Assembly: GCA_017860455.1 (NCBI GenBank)
Contig: JAGDMF010000003.1
Coordinates: forward strand, 44,816 to 108,815
Direction of reading: 5' to 3'
DNA length: 64,000 bases
Source of the DNA: Bacteroidota bacterium
GTDB taxonomy: Bacteria; Bacteroidota; Bacteroidia; Bacteroidales; WCHB1-69
Shown: one piece after another, positions 35,576 to 43,854 of the stretch
Position numbering within the stretch: the stretch's first letter is position 1
Layout: every line of letters begins with the position of its first letter
Program-made: the position numbers and the translations under genes
Notes under the pieces: model-generated
What the model saw: the letters and a program-made list of their open reading frames with translations, nothing else
The model's database searches: none
What the model was told of the DNA's origin: nothing

Positions 35576-36250
35576 ATGCTAATAAAAAAATATCTTTCTA
35601 CTGTTGATGCTATAATTAACCCATTTCCAGGGATTTACACCTTAGTGTTATCATCTTTAGGAAAACCATTTAAATTTTATCCGGGTCAGTTTCTCCATTT
35701 AGCTATTGATTCAGACTACGATGGCGTTGGACAATGGCCAGATTCGCGCTGTTTTTCGATACAAAGCAGTCCGGATGAACAAACCATAAAGATCACCTAT
35801 TCCGCTAAAGGAAATTTTACTAAAAAAATGGAGCAACAATTACAGCCTCAATCAAAAGTTTGGTTAAAATTACCTTATGGAAATCTGTTTACACAACCTC
35901 ATCACAAAGAAAATTGTGTTTTTATTGCCGGAGGAACCGGAATCACACCATTTCTTTCCCTATTTAATCATACTTCTTTTGATGAATACATCAACCCTTC
36001 CATCTATTTAGGATTCAAATCTCCTGAATTTAATATTTATCAAGAAGAATTGGAACTTTTAAAAGATAGAACAACCATTTTCTATGAAAACGAAGTGGGA
36101 CAAATCGATCTAAAGAAAATTTTTGAAAATCATGGCACGGAAAGTTGTTATTTTATATCAGGACCTCCGGCGATGATTAAAAGTTTTAAGACTTTTTTAT
36201 TAGAGCAACATGTTCCTGCAACTCATTTATTAACTGATGATTGGGAATAG
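35576..36250 (+). CDS. Ferredoxin-reductase-like flavoprotein, likely E3 partner of RfbH, without 2Fe-2S domain
   Basis: 224 aa, FNR superfamily: FAD-binding RCFSI (about 60-64), NAD-binding GGTGITPF (about 122-129) and SGPPAMI near residue 200. Characterised CDP-6-deoxy-glucoseen reductases (E3, AscD/DdhD) carry an N-terminal plant-type 2Fe-2S ferredoxin domain, which is absent here; the protein starts directly with the flavin domain. It lies 5 bases after rfbH, so it should supply electrons to RfbH, perhaps through a separate ferredoxin or directly. Function is inferred from family and position. Confidence 0.85.
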   Translation: MLIKKYLSTVDAIINPFPGIYTLVLSSLGKPFKFYPGQFLHLAIDSDYDGVGQWPDSRCFSIQSSPDEQTIKITYSAKGNFTKKMEQQLQPQSKVWLKLPYGNLFTQPHHKENCVFIAGGTGITPFLSLFNHTSFDEYINPSIYLGFKSPEFNIYQEELELLKDRTTIFYENEVGQIDLKKIFENHGTESCYFISGPPAMIKSFKTFLLEQHVPATHLLTDDWE

Positions 36251-36316
36251 TTGTGAAAATTAAATTGAATTTATTATAACATCCATTTATACCAAAAAAA
36301 TTGAAATAAAAAAATA

Positions 36317-37378
36317 ATGATAGAAATAAAAGAGATAAAAGATTTAAAAAAATACAATGTTTTTTTATATGGTGCTGGAAATATTGGGAAACAAATTTAT
36401 TCTGTTTTGGTTCAAAATGGGATTCAAATAGATTCTGTTTTTGATAAATTTGCTTCATCAAACAATGTTTTTGAAGTAATAAATCCATTTGTAGATAATG
36501 TTATTGATACCGATAATTCCATAATTATTGTCACAATTTTTAATAGAGATGTAAATTATAATGCAATAAAAAAAGAACTAAACAAATTGGGGTTTACAAC
36601 CATTGTTTCAATTATTGAGATTTTTCCAATTTTTTCCGAATATGATTTTAATTGGTTTTGGTTAAGTACTAATTTAACTTATCTTAAAGATGCTGATCTT
36701 ATTAAAGATTTATTCGTTGATGAAAAAAGTAAAGAGATCTATTCCCAAATTGTTGAAGCTCGCAAGTCTTATTCTTATGAGAAACTACCCTGTCCTGAAA
36801 ATATACAAAATCAATATTTTTCTGAAGATGTTCCTTGGTCCCCTATTGGTGATTTCATTGACTTAGGTGCTTATGATGGTGACACTATTGATTCAATATT
36901 GACAAAAAAAATTACTTTCGATCGGATTATTGCTTTTGAGCCTGATTTGAAAAATTTTAATATACTGAGTGAAAAAGTAAGATCATCAGGCATTCATGCA
37001 ATGCTTTATCCTTGTGGAACTTATTCTCGAACAACACAAATTTCATTTAGTAATGATGGTTCTGAAGGTTCAAAAATTGATCCTTCAATAAATACTTTTT
37101 CTTCCATTCAATGTGTTGCTTTAGATGATATTTTCAATAACTGTTTAAACCAAAATACATATATTAAAATGGATATTGAAGGTGCCGAATTGGATACTCT
37201 TAAAGGATGTCAAAAATTGATTAAAAAATATAAACCAAAACTGGCAGTCTGCCTTTATCATAAACCGGAAGATATCATTACAATTCCTAAATTTTTACAT
37301 GAAATACACTCGTACAAATTCTATGTTAGGCAATATGGATTTTATGGTTTAGAGACTGTTTTATATGCAATACCATAA
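36317..37378 (+). CDS. FkbM family methyltransferase with N-terminal nucleotide-binding domain
   Basis: 353 aa. The first 110 residues include YGAGNIGKQIYSVL, a Rossmann-like loop; the C-terminal half carries FkbM methyltransferase features (DLGAYDGDTIDSI near residue 182, FEPDLKNFN, and KMDIEGAELDTLKG). FkbM enzymes O-methylate sugars or natural products with SAM. Its place between dideoxyhexose genes suggests methylation of that sugar or of the glycan holding it. Codon use appears clearly more A/T-rich than in the flanking rfb genes, hinting at separate acquisition. Confidence 0.85.
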   Translation: MIEIKEIKDLKKYNVFLYGAGNIGKQIYSVLVQNGIQIDSVFDKFASSNNVFEVINPFVDNVIDTDNSIIIVTIFNRDVNYNAIKKELNKLGFTTIVSIIEIFPIFSEYDFNWFWLSTNLTYLKDADLIKDLFVDEKSKEIYSQIVEARKSYSYEKLPCPENIQNQYFSEDVPWSPIGDFIDLGAYDGDTIDSILTKKITFDRIIAFEPDLKNFNILSEKVRSSGIHAMLYPCGTYSRTTQISFSNDGSEGSKIDPSINTFSSIQCVALDDIFNNCLNQNTYIKMDIEGAELDTLKGCQKLIKKYKPKLAVCLYHKPEDIITIPKFLHEIHSYKFYVRQYGFYGLETVLYAIP

Positions 37379-37387
37379 AAATAATCG

Positions 37388-38281
37388 ATGAAACACGTAA
37401 TTATCACCGGACCAACTGGAGCAATTGGAATTGCTTTAATTAACTTGCTCATTTCAAATGGAGTTAAGGTTACTGTTCTGGTTAATCCGAACTCCGCCAG
37501 AGTGGATCATTTACCTAAATCTGACTTACTTACGATTATCTTTTGTGATCTTTCCAATCTGGATTCCATTTCTGGATTCCATTGCGATACTTTTTATCAT
37601 TTAGGATGGAAAGGGACATTTGGCTCAGATCGGAATGATCCCAAAATGCAGGAGGATAATATTCAGTTTTCCATTGATGCTGTTCAGTTAGCTCATCGTT
37701 TGCAATGTAAAACCTTTATTTTTGCAGGATCTCAGGCTGAGTATGGCAGAGTGAATAAACCGATTGGTCCTGACACACCCACTTTTCCTGAATCTGAATA
37801 TGGAAAAGCAAAGCTTCAGGCAGGAAAAGAATGTAGTAAATGGTGCAATCAACTTCAAATAAAATATATACGAACACGTATTTTTAGTGTTTATGGTCCT
37901 TATGATGGGGCAAATTCAATGGTTTCATCTACGATTACCAAATTGCAAAACAACATTGTTCCTGAACTCACAAAATGTGAGCAACAATGGGATTACCTCT
38001 ATTCTAAGGATGCAGCTAATGCACTATTTTTATTGGCGGAAAAGGGAGATCATGATGCAATCTATTGTATTGGATCCGGACAGGTTTTCCCTTTACGCTA
38101 TTATGTGGAAATGATCCAAAAAGTAACTGGATCAACAACCCCATTGAAAATTGGAGCGATCCCTTATGCCGAAAATCAAGTGATGTATCTGTGTGCAGAT
38201 ATTACCACTTTGACCCGGGATACCGGATTTATACCCCAATATTCTTTTCAGGAAGGATTATTAGACTTATTGAAAACATAG
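37388..38281 (+). CDS. NAD-dependent epimerase/reductase, probable CDP-dideoxyhexose synthase
   Basis: 297 aa, extended SDR: NAD-binding TGPTGAIGIAL (about 6-16), the fingerprint FAGSQAEYG and YGKAK with the catalytic Tyr-Lys. Length and operon position match RfbJ/RfbS-type enzymes that reduce CDP-3,6-dideoxy-4-ketoglucose to abequose or paratose. Which epimer is formed cannot be told from sequence. It follows the FkbM gene by 9 bases and ends just before the lipid-sugar synthase gene. Confidence 0.85.
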   Translation: MKHVIITGPTGAIGIALINLLISNGVKVTVLVNPNSARVDHLPKSDLLTIIFCDLSNLDSISGFHCDTFYHLGWKGTFGSDRNDPKMQEDNIQFSIDAVQLAHRLQCKTFIFAGSQAEYGRVNKPIGPDTPTFPESEYGKAKLQAGKECSKWCNQLQIKYIRTRIFSVYGPYDGANSMVSSTITKLQNNIVPELTKCEQQWDYLYSKDAANALFLLAEKGDHDAIYCIGSGQVFPLRYYVEMIQKVTGSTTPLKIGAIPYAENQVMYLCADITTLTRDTGFIPQYSFQEGLLDLLKT

Positions 38282-38296
38282 TAAGTAATTTATTCA

Positions 38297-38304
38297 TATT
38301 TTTG
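38297..38304 (+). promoter_or_regulatory. -7 box (TATTTTTG) 4 bases before a start codon
   Basis: TATTTTTGTACT immediately precedes the ATG at 38309. If used, transcription would start at or within the start codon, giving a leaderless mRNA. Confidence 0.5.
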
Positions 38305-38308
38305 TACT

Positions 38309-39244
38309 ATGAAAAAAATTTCCATCTTAACGGCATGCTTTAATGAAGAAGAAAACGTAGAACTTCTTTATGAAGCAGTTAAAGCTCAATTCCAAAAACT
38401 TCCGGAATATGAGTACGAACATCTTTTTATTGATAATTGTTCTACGGATCAAACAGTTGCCATATTAAAAAGGATTGCAAAACAGGATAAAAATATCAAA
38501 ATTATTGTGAATGCAAGAAATTTTGGACATATCCGGTCTCCTTATCATGGACTACTCCAGACAACTGGTGATTGTACGATAAGTCTGGTTGCAGATCTTC
38601 AGGATCCACCGGAACTGATCCCGGAACTGATTGCCAAATGGGAAGAGGGATTCTCTATCGTTACTTGTGTGAAAAACAAAAGCAAAGAGAATCCGGTAAT
38701 GTTCTTTTTAAGAAAAATGTTTTATAATACCCTGGAAAAAATGTCTGACACCAATCAGATCAAAAATTTTACCGGATTTGGCTTGTATGATCGTTCTTTT
38801 ATCACTGTTTTAAGAGAGAAAATTGATGATCCATATCCCTATTTTCGCGGACTTATTGCTGAATTAGGGTACAACATGACCTCTATAATATACACACAAC
38901 CCAAAAGATTGAACGGAAAAACCAAAAACAATTTCTTCACCCTATACGATATGGCGATGTTAGGTTTTGTAAACCACTCTAAAGTTCCGCTACGATTAGC
39001 CAGTTTTATTGGATTTACGGTTGCTCTCGCCAGTCTATTGGTTGCATTAGGCTATTTTATTTACAAAATCAGATATTGGGACAATTTTTCCTTAGGAACT
39101 GCCCCATTAGTGATTGGTTTATTTTTCTTTTCCTCTGTCCAGCTTTTTTTTATCGGAATTATTGGGGAGTATATTGGATCGATCCATACTCAAGTGAAGA
39201 AAAGACCTTATGTTGTAGAAAAAGAACGTATTAATTTTGAATAA
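38309..39244 (+). CDS. Polyprenyl-phosphate sugar synthase, GT2 (DPM1/GtrB-like)
   Basis: 311 aa. A GT2 domain (residues 1-230) with TACFNEEENVELLYEAV, NARNFGHIRSPYHG and ADLQDPPELIPEL (the DxD-like metal site) is followed by two membrane helices (about 235-295). Such enzymes move a sugar from a nucleotide donor to undecaprenyl phosphate on the inner face of the membrane. Its neighbour is a GT-C transferase that could use the product. The donor may be the CDP-dideoxy sugar or a common UDP/GDP sugar; this is not determined. Confidence 0.9.
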   Translation: MKKISILTACFNEEENVELLYEAVKAQFQKLPEYEYEHLFIDNCSTDQTVAILKRIAKQDKNIKIIVNARNFGHIRSPYHGLLQTTGDCTISLVADLQDPPELIPELIAKWEEGFSIVTCVKNKSKENPVMFFLRKMFYNTLEKMSDTNQIKNFTGFGLYDRSFITVLREKIDDPYPYFRGLIAELGYNMTSIIYTQPKRLNGKTKNNFFTLYDMAMLGFVNHSKVPLRLASFIGFTVALASLLVALGYFIYKIRYWDNFSLGTAPLVIGLFFFSSVQLFFIGIIGEYIGSIHTQVKKRPYVVEKERINFE

Positions 39245-39261
39245 TCCAAATATTTATCAAT

Positions 39262-41472
39262 ATGAATTTTAAAACAAAAACAGAAAAATATTGGTTCATT
39301 GCTTTTTTGATCCTAGTAACAGTAGGTTTTTTTACCATTCTGAAACTCTCTACAGATGCAGGTATGTCAGGTGATGAGGAAACACACTATTTACATTCAG
39401 AAAATGTTTATAAATATTATGCTACCGGAGGGAAAGATTCAACCGCTGCTGTGGTAACAGATAGTTACAATTTGCCCCTTTATGGTCAATCGGTAGATAA
39501 TGTAACCTATTTGTTTATAAAAGTTTTTGACATTGATAATTTCATGACAGCCAGACACTTAGTGAATGCTATTTGTGGCTGGATAGCGATGTTATTTATT
39601 GGTTTATTGGCTTATAGATTAGCAGGTTGGCGTGCCGCTGTGATCGCTTTTGTTTTGGTATTTTTATCTCCCCGTTTTCTGGGTCACTCCTTTAACAACC
39701 TGAAAGACTTACCGTTTGCTACGGCTTCCATTATGGGAATTTACTTTCTCACCCGATTTTTAAAGGAATTTCCAAAAGTAAGTTACAAAACCGCCATTTT
39801 CTTAGCCCTCACCATAGCCTTTGCCATTAGTGTCAGGGTTGCCGGTCTTATTTTAATTTGTTATTTTGGTTTATTTTGTTTTATCTTATATATTCAAAGA
39901 AATTATAAATCTTTATTTTCCAAAGAATCTAAAAAAGAGTTTCTAAAAATGGTGGGTTGGGGACTCGGAATCTCCGTTGTCGGCTATATTTTAGCTGTAC
40001 TTACCTGGCCTTATGCGATCAAAAGTCCGATTGATCACGTTATCGGATCTTTAGGGGATATGTCCAAATTTGCGATTGCGATTCGTCAGCTTTTCGAAGG
40101 AGAGTTGCAATGGTCCGATAAACTACCTTTTTACTATACCCCTAAGTTTATTTTGATGACCATTCCGATTGCTGTAATTATTGGGTTGATCCTATTTTTT
40201 ACATTGACATGGAAAGACAAGAAAAACCGGTTTTGGTATTTTGTTGTATTTTTCACCTTTTTCTTTCCTATATTCTGGATCGTTTATTCCAATGCGAATG
40301 TTTACGGAGGCTGGAGACACGCTATTTTCTCCTATCCACCGATGGTAGTTGCAGCAGGTTTAGGTTTTAATCTTTTGATTCAATTTTTTGAAAATAAAAA
40401 GACTCAATTAGCAGATCAACCAAAAGCAAAAACATGGAAGGTCGCACAATATATTACAACTATTTTACCTTTTGTTCTTTTAATTTCACCTTTAGTTCAC
40501 ACCATAAAAAACCATCCTTATGAATATGTGTATTTTAATGAATTTGTAGGAGGTACTAAAGGAGCTTACGGTAATTATGAAGGAGATTATTACTATCATT
40601 CTACAAGAGAAGCATGTGAATGGGTTATCAAAAATGCCAAACAAGATCCAAACTCCAAGGAGAAAATTAAAGTAGTTTCCTGGCATTTTGCTTCATTAAA
40701 CTATTATTTCAGAAATGATACCACTCGGTTTGCACCCGGATTTGTACGTTGGTACGAAAAAGGGAATGTGGATTGGGATTATGCTATTTTTACGGTTACC
40801 GGCATGGCTCCGGAACAACTTAAAAATAGTGCCATTTTTCCTCCTCCAAACACTGTTTATACCATTAAAGTGGATGGAAAACCGATTGCGTTTGTATTGA
40901 AAAGAATGGATAAATCTGACTTTATTGGATATACCTTGAAAGAGGAGAAAAAATATGACAGTGCTGTGGTTTATTTGAAAAAAGCAATACAATTAGATCC
41001 AACCAATGAAGCAGCTCATGTCAATTTAATTGAAAGTTATTTTAATCTTGGAAAAATAGATTCAGCTAAAATATTTATTGACAAATTGTTAGTAATGGTT
41101 CCTAAATATGAAACCGCCAATTACTTTTTAGCTAATTATTACATGGCACAAAAAAATTATGATCAGGCACTCAAAATTTGCAAAAAGTTAATCAAGGATA
41201 ATCTCAAATTTAAAGCAGGATACTTATTAGGTTTTCAGGCTTATGCTCAAAAAGGTGATCTTTATAAAGCTGAGAAAATGATGATTTCGATGATGCAAGC
41301 AGAGCAAATGGATAATCAGGGATTACAAAACCTGCTCAATTTATATAAGGCTCAGGGGATGGATGATCGGACTGCCTACAAAAAAATATATAAGTTATTG
41401 GTTAAAACTTATGAAGAGTTAGGCAAAGAAAAAGAAGCGGAAGAGTATCGAGAAGTGTATAATCAACTTTAA
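39262..41472 (+). CDS. PMT/GT39-like membrane glycosyltransferase with C-terminal TPRs
   Basis: 736 aa. The N-terminal half is a GT-C polytopic domain with an acidic first-loop motif (SGDEETHYLHSE about 34-45), NLKDLPFATASI, and further helices to about 420. The C-terminal 200 residues (about 555-736) are TPRs (YDSAVVYLKKAIQLDPTNE; YDQALKICKKLIKDN). It probably transfers sugar from a lipid-phosphate donor to an extracytoplasmic acceptor, the TPRs binding the acceptor or partners. It lies 17 bases after the lipid-sugar synthase gene, its likely donor source. The acceptor is unknown. Confidence 0.87.
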   Translation: MNFKTKTEKYWFIAFLILVTVGFFTILKLSTDAGMSGDEETHYLHSENVYKYYATGGKDSTAAVVTDSYNLPLYGQSVDNVTYLFIKVFDIDNFMTARHLVNAICGWIAMLFIGLLAYRLAGWRAAVIAFVLVFLSPRFLGHSFNNLKDLPFATASIMGIYFLTRFLKEFPKVSYKTAIFLALTIAFAISVRVAGLILICYFGLFCFILYIQRNYKSLFSKESKKEFLKMVGWGLGISVVGYILAVLTWPYAIKSPIDHVIGSLGDMSKFAIAIRQLFEGELQWSDKLPFYYTPKFILMTIPIAVIIGLILFFTLTWKDKKNRFWYFVVFFTFFFPIFWIVYSNANVYGGWRHAIFSYPPMVVAAGLGFNLLIQFFENKKTQLADQPKAKTWKVAQYITTILPFVLLISPLVHTIKNHPYEYVYFNEFVGGTKGAYGNYEGDYYYHSTREACEWVIKNAKQDPNSKEKIKVVSWHFASLNYYFRNDTTRFAPGFVRWYEKGNVDWDYAIFTVTGMAPEQLKNSAIFPPPNTVYTIKVDGKPIAFVLKRMDKSDFIGYTLKEEKKYDSAVVYLKKAIQLDPTNEAAHVNLIESYFNLGKIDSAKIFIDKLLVMVPKYETANYFLANYYMAQKNYDQALKICKKLIKDNLKFKAGYLLGFQAYAQKGDLYKAEKMMISMMQAEQMDNQGLQNLLNLYKAQGMDDRTAYKKIYKLLVKTYEELGKEKEAEEYREVYNQL

Positions 41473-41475
41473 AAA

Positions 41476-42552
41476 GTGACGCGATATATTCTAAAAAAGA
41501 TAGGTTACGGATTCCTGGTGATGCTGGGCGTGATCTCCTTGGTTTTTGTTTTGTTTACGATTTTACCTTCAGATCCTGCCCGTATGATGATGGGTCAAAG
41601 GAGTGATATCCAGACCGAAGCAGCCATTCGGAAGGAGATGGGACTTGATCTTCCAAAAGGAGTACAGTTTTTAGCTTATCTGAACGACCTTTCACCCATC
41701 TCCTGGCATAAAACCAAAGATCAAAACTCCTTTTTTTACTTAAATCCCGACAACTACTCTTTTACCAAACTGATCTCTTCAGATGAATCGGCTTTAGTAT
41801 TAAAAAAACCGTATCTCAGAAGATCGTATCAAAGCAAAAGACTGGTAGGTGATATTTTAGCAGAGGCTTTTCCTAAAACAGCCCTTTTAGCCCTTGTTTC
41901 CATCTTTTTTGCCATCATTGTAGGCATATTTATTGGGGTTTTATGTGCTGTTTATAAAGACACATGGTTTGATAAAGTCGCGCTTTTCTTTTCTGTACTT
42001 GGAATCTCGTTACCCTCCTTTTTTGCGGCCATTCTGTTCGCCTGGATTTTTGCCTTTTTATTGGCAGATTATACCGGATTAAGTATGTTTGGAAGTTTAT
42101 ATTCTGTTGACAATTATGGATCCGGCGTTTATTTGGATTTAAAAAATCTGATTTTACCCGCCTTAACATTAGGGATTCGGCCATTAGCGGTTGTCGTGGA
42201 ACTTACTAAAAGTTCTGTTTTAGATGTGTTGTCTCAGGATTATATCCGCACAGCAAAAGCAAAAGGACTTTCATACCGAAAAATCCTGGTTAAACATGCG
42301 TTAAAAAATGCACTCAATCCAGTGGTAACTGCTATTTCAGGATGGCTGGCATCGTTATTGGCCGGTGCTGTTTTTGTGGAATATATTTTTGACTGGAAAG
42401 GGATGGGCGTTGTGATTGTAGATGGACTTGACAAATATGATTTTCCGGTTGTTATGGGCTCTTTGTTGTATGTTTCGGTTATTTTAGTGATTATCAATAT
42501 CTTTACCGACATCATTTATGGATGGCTCGATCCAAGGGTTAAGTTTTCTTAA
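41476..42552 (+). CDS. Oligopeptide-type ABC transporter permease (OppB/DppB)
   Basis: 358 aa starting with GTG at 41476, 3 bases after the preceding stop. It has the binding-protein-dependent permease fold: helices near 10-32, 135-165, 175-200 and the EAA-type loop DYIRTAKAKGLSYRKILVKHALKNAL. The segment between the first and second helices is long, with NPDNYSFTKL, which I recall as usual in Bacteroidota OppB. No companion OppC, ATPase or binding protein is adjacent, so the transporter is split in the genome. Cotranscription with the glycan genes appears accidental. Confidence 0.9.
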   Translation: MTRYILKKIGYGFLVMLGVISLVFVLFTILPSDPARMMMGQRSDIQTEAAIRKEMGLDLPKGVQFLAYLNDLSPISWHKTKDQNSFFYLNPDNYSFTKLISSDESALVLKKPYLRRSYQSKRLVGDILAEAFPKTALLALVSIFFAIIVGIFIGVLCAVYKDTWFDKVALFFSVLGISLPSFFAAILFAWIFAFLLADYTGLSMFGSLYSVDNYGSGVYLDLKNLILPALTLGIRPLAVVVELTKSSVLDVLSQDYIRTAKAKGLSYRKILVKHALKNALNPVVTAISGWLASLLAGAVFVEYIFDWKGMGVVIVDGLDKYDFPVVMGSLLYVSVILVIINIFTDIIYGWLDPRVKFS

Positions 42553-42595
42553 GAAAAACTCGATTTTTTTAAGATCCTTTTTCCCAATAATTTCA

Positions 42596-42603
42596 TATCT
42601 TTG
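42596..42603 (+). promoter_or_regulatory. -7 box (TATCTTTG) upstream of the aminotransferase
   Basis: TATCTTTGC lies 54 bases before the ATG at 42658 and matches TAnnTTTG; no clear -33 is found. Confidence 0.55.
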
Positions 42604-42657
42604 CAGCTTCATTTTAAAAACTTTTGTTATTTATAATATATTAAAAATTAATACGAT

Positions 42658-43854
42658 ATGCCAAAAATTTCCAAAAAAGGGGAAGCAATGCCCCCTTCAC
42701 CCATCAGAAAACTGGTTCCTTACTCAGAAGTAGCGAAGAAAAAAGGAGTACATGTTTATCATTTAAACATTGGACAACCCGATATCGAAACTCCTGAAAT
42801 TGCACGTCAGGCGATCAAAGATTGTGATATTAAAGTGGTTGAATATACCCATTCCGCAGGTTTATTAAGCTATAGAGAAAAATTAGCTCAATATTACAAA
42901 ACGGTTGGAATTGAACTTACTCCTGATGAAATTATTGTAACCAATGGTGGTTCCGAGGCAATCTTATTTGCTTTCAACAGTTGTCTTGATCCTGATGATG
43001 AAGTGATTGTTCCTGAACCATTTTATGCCAACTATAACGGATTTTCTAACAGTGCCGGCGTGAAAATTAAACCGATCATGTCCAGTATTGAAAATGGATT
43101 TGCATTACCTCCAATCGAAGAGTTTGAAAAAATAATCACTCCTAAGACTAAAGCGATCATGGTTTGTAATCCTAACAATCCAACCGGTTACCTTTATTCC
43201 AAAGAGGAATTGGAAAAATTGAGTCAGATTGTTGAAAAACACGATCTTTTCCTATTTGCTGATGAAGTTTACAGAGAGTTTTGCTACGATGGCGTTAAAC
43301 ATTTCTCTGTAATGGAATTGAAAAATATTGAACAAAATGTTGTTTTATTAGATTCTGTATCAAAAAGATATAGTGCATGTGGTGTTAGAGTGGGTGCTTT
43401 TATTTCCAAAAATAAAGAGGTGATTGCCACAGCCATGAAATTTGCACAAGCACGTTTGAGCCCTCCAACTTATGGACAAATTTTAGGAGAAGCAGCAATA
43501 TCTACTCCAAAATCGTATTTCGATATGGTGATTAATGATTATGTAGCTCGTAGAAATTGTGTTGTTGAAGCGATCAATAAAATGCCGGGCTGTTTTTGTC
43601 CTAATCCTAAAGGTGCTTTCTATGTAGTGGCACGTTTACCTATTGATAATTCTGACAGATTCTGTCAATGGTTATTGGAAGATTTCAGCTATGCTGGAAA
43701 AACCGTGATGTTAGCTCCTGCAACAGGTTTTTACTCTACCAAAGGACAAGGTTTGGATGAAGTGAGAATCAGCTACTGTTTGAAAGTGGATGATTTGAAA
43801 GAAGCTATGACTTGTTTAGCGGAAGCACTTAAAGTGTATCCCGGAAAAAAATAA
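42658..43854 (+). CDS. Class I/II aspartate-type aminotransferase
   Basis: 398 aa PLP enzyme of the AspC/AlaT-like family. Visible are NIGQPDIETPE near residue 38, NGGSEAI, CNPNNPTGY (about 172-180), FADEVYREFC and the PLP lysine in DSVSKRYSACGVRVG. Full length. It transfers amino groups between aspartate or a similar amino acid and 2-oxoglutarate in the cytoplasm. The stop codon overlaps the uvrB ATG by one base (TAATG), so the two are coupled, with no obvious functional link. The exact amino-acid preference is not determined. Confidence 0.92.
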   Translation: MPKISKKGEAMPPSPIRKLVPYSEVAKKKGVHVYHLNIGQPDIETPEIARQAIKDCDIKVVEYTHSAGLLSYREKLAQYYKTVGIELTPDEIIVTNGGSEAILFAFNSCLDPDDEVIVPEPFYANYNGFSNSAGVKIKPIMSSIENGFALPPIEEFEKIITPKTKAIMVCNPNNPTGYLYSKEELEKLSQIVEKHDLFLFADEVYREFCYDGVKHFSVMELKNIEQNVVLLDSVSKRYSACGVRVGAFISKNKEVIATAMKFAQARLSPPTYGQILGEAAISTPKSYFDMVINDYVARRNCVVEAINKMPGCFCPNPKGAFYVVARLPIDNSDRFCQWLLEDFSYAGKTVMLAPATGFYSTKGQGLDEVRISYCLKVDDLKEAMTCLAEALKVYPGKK

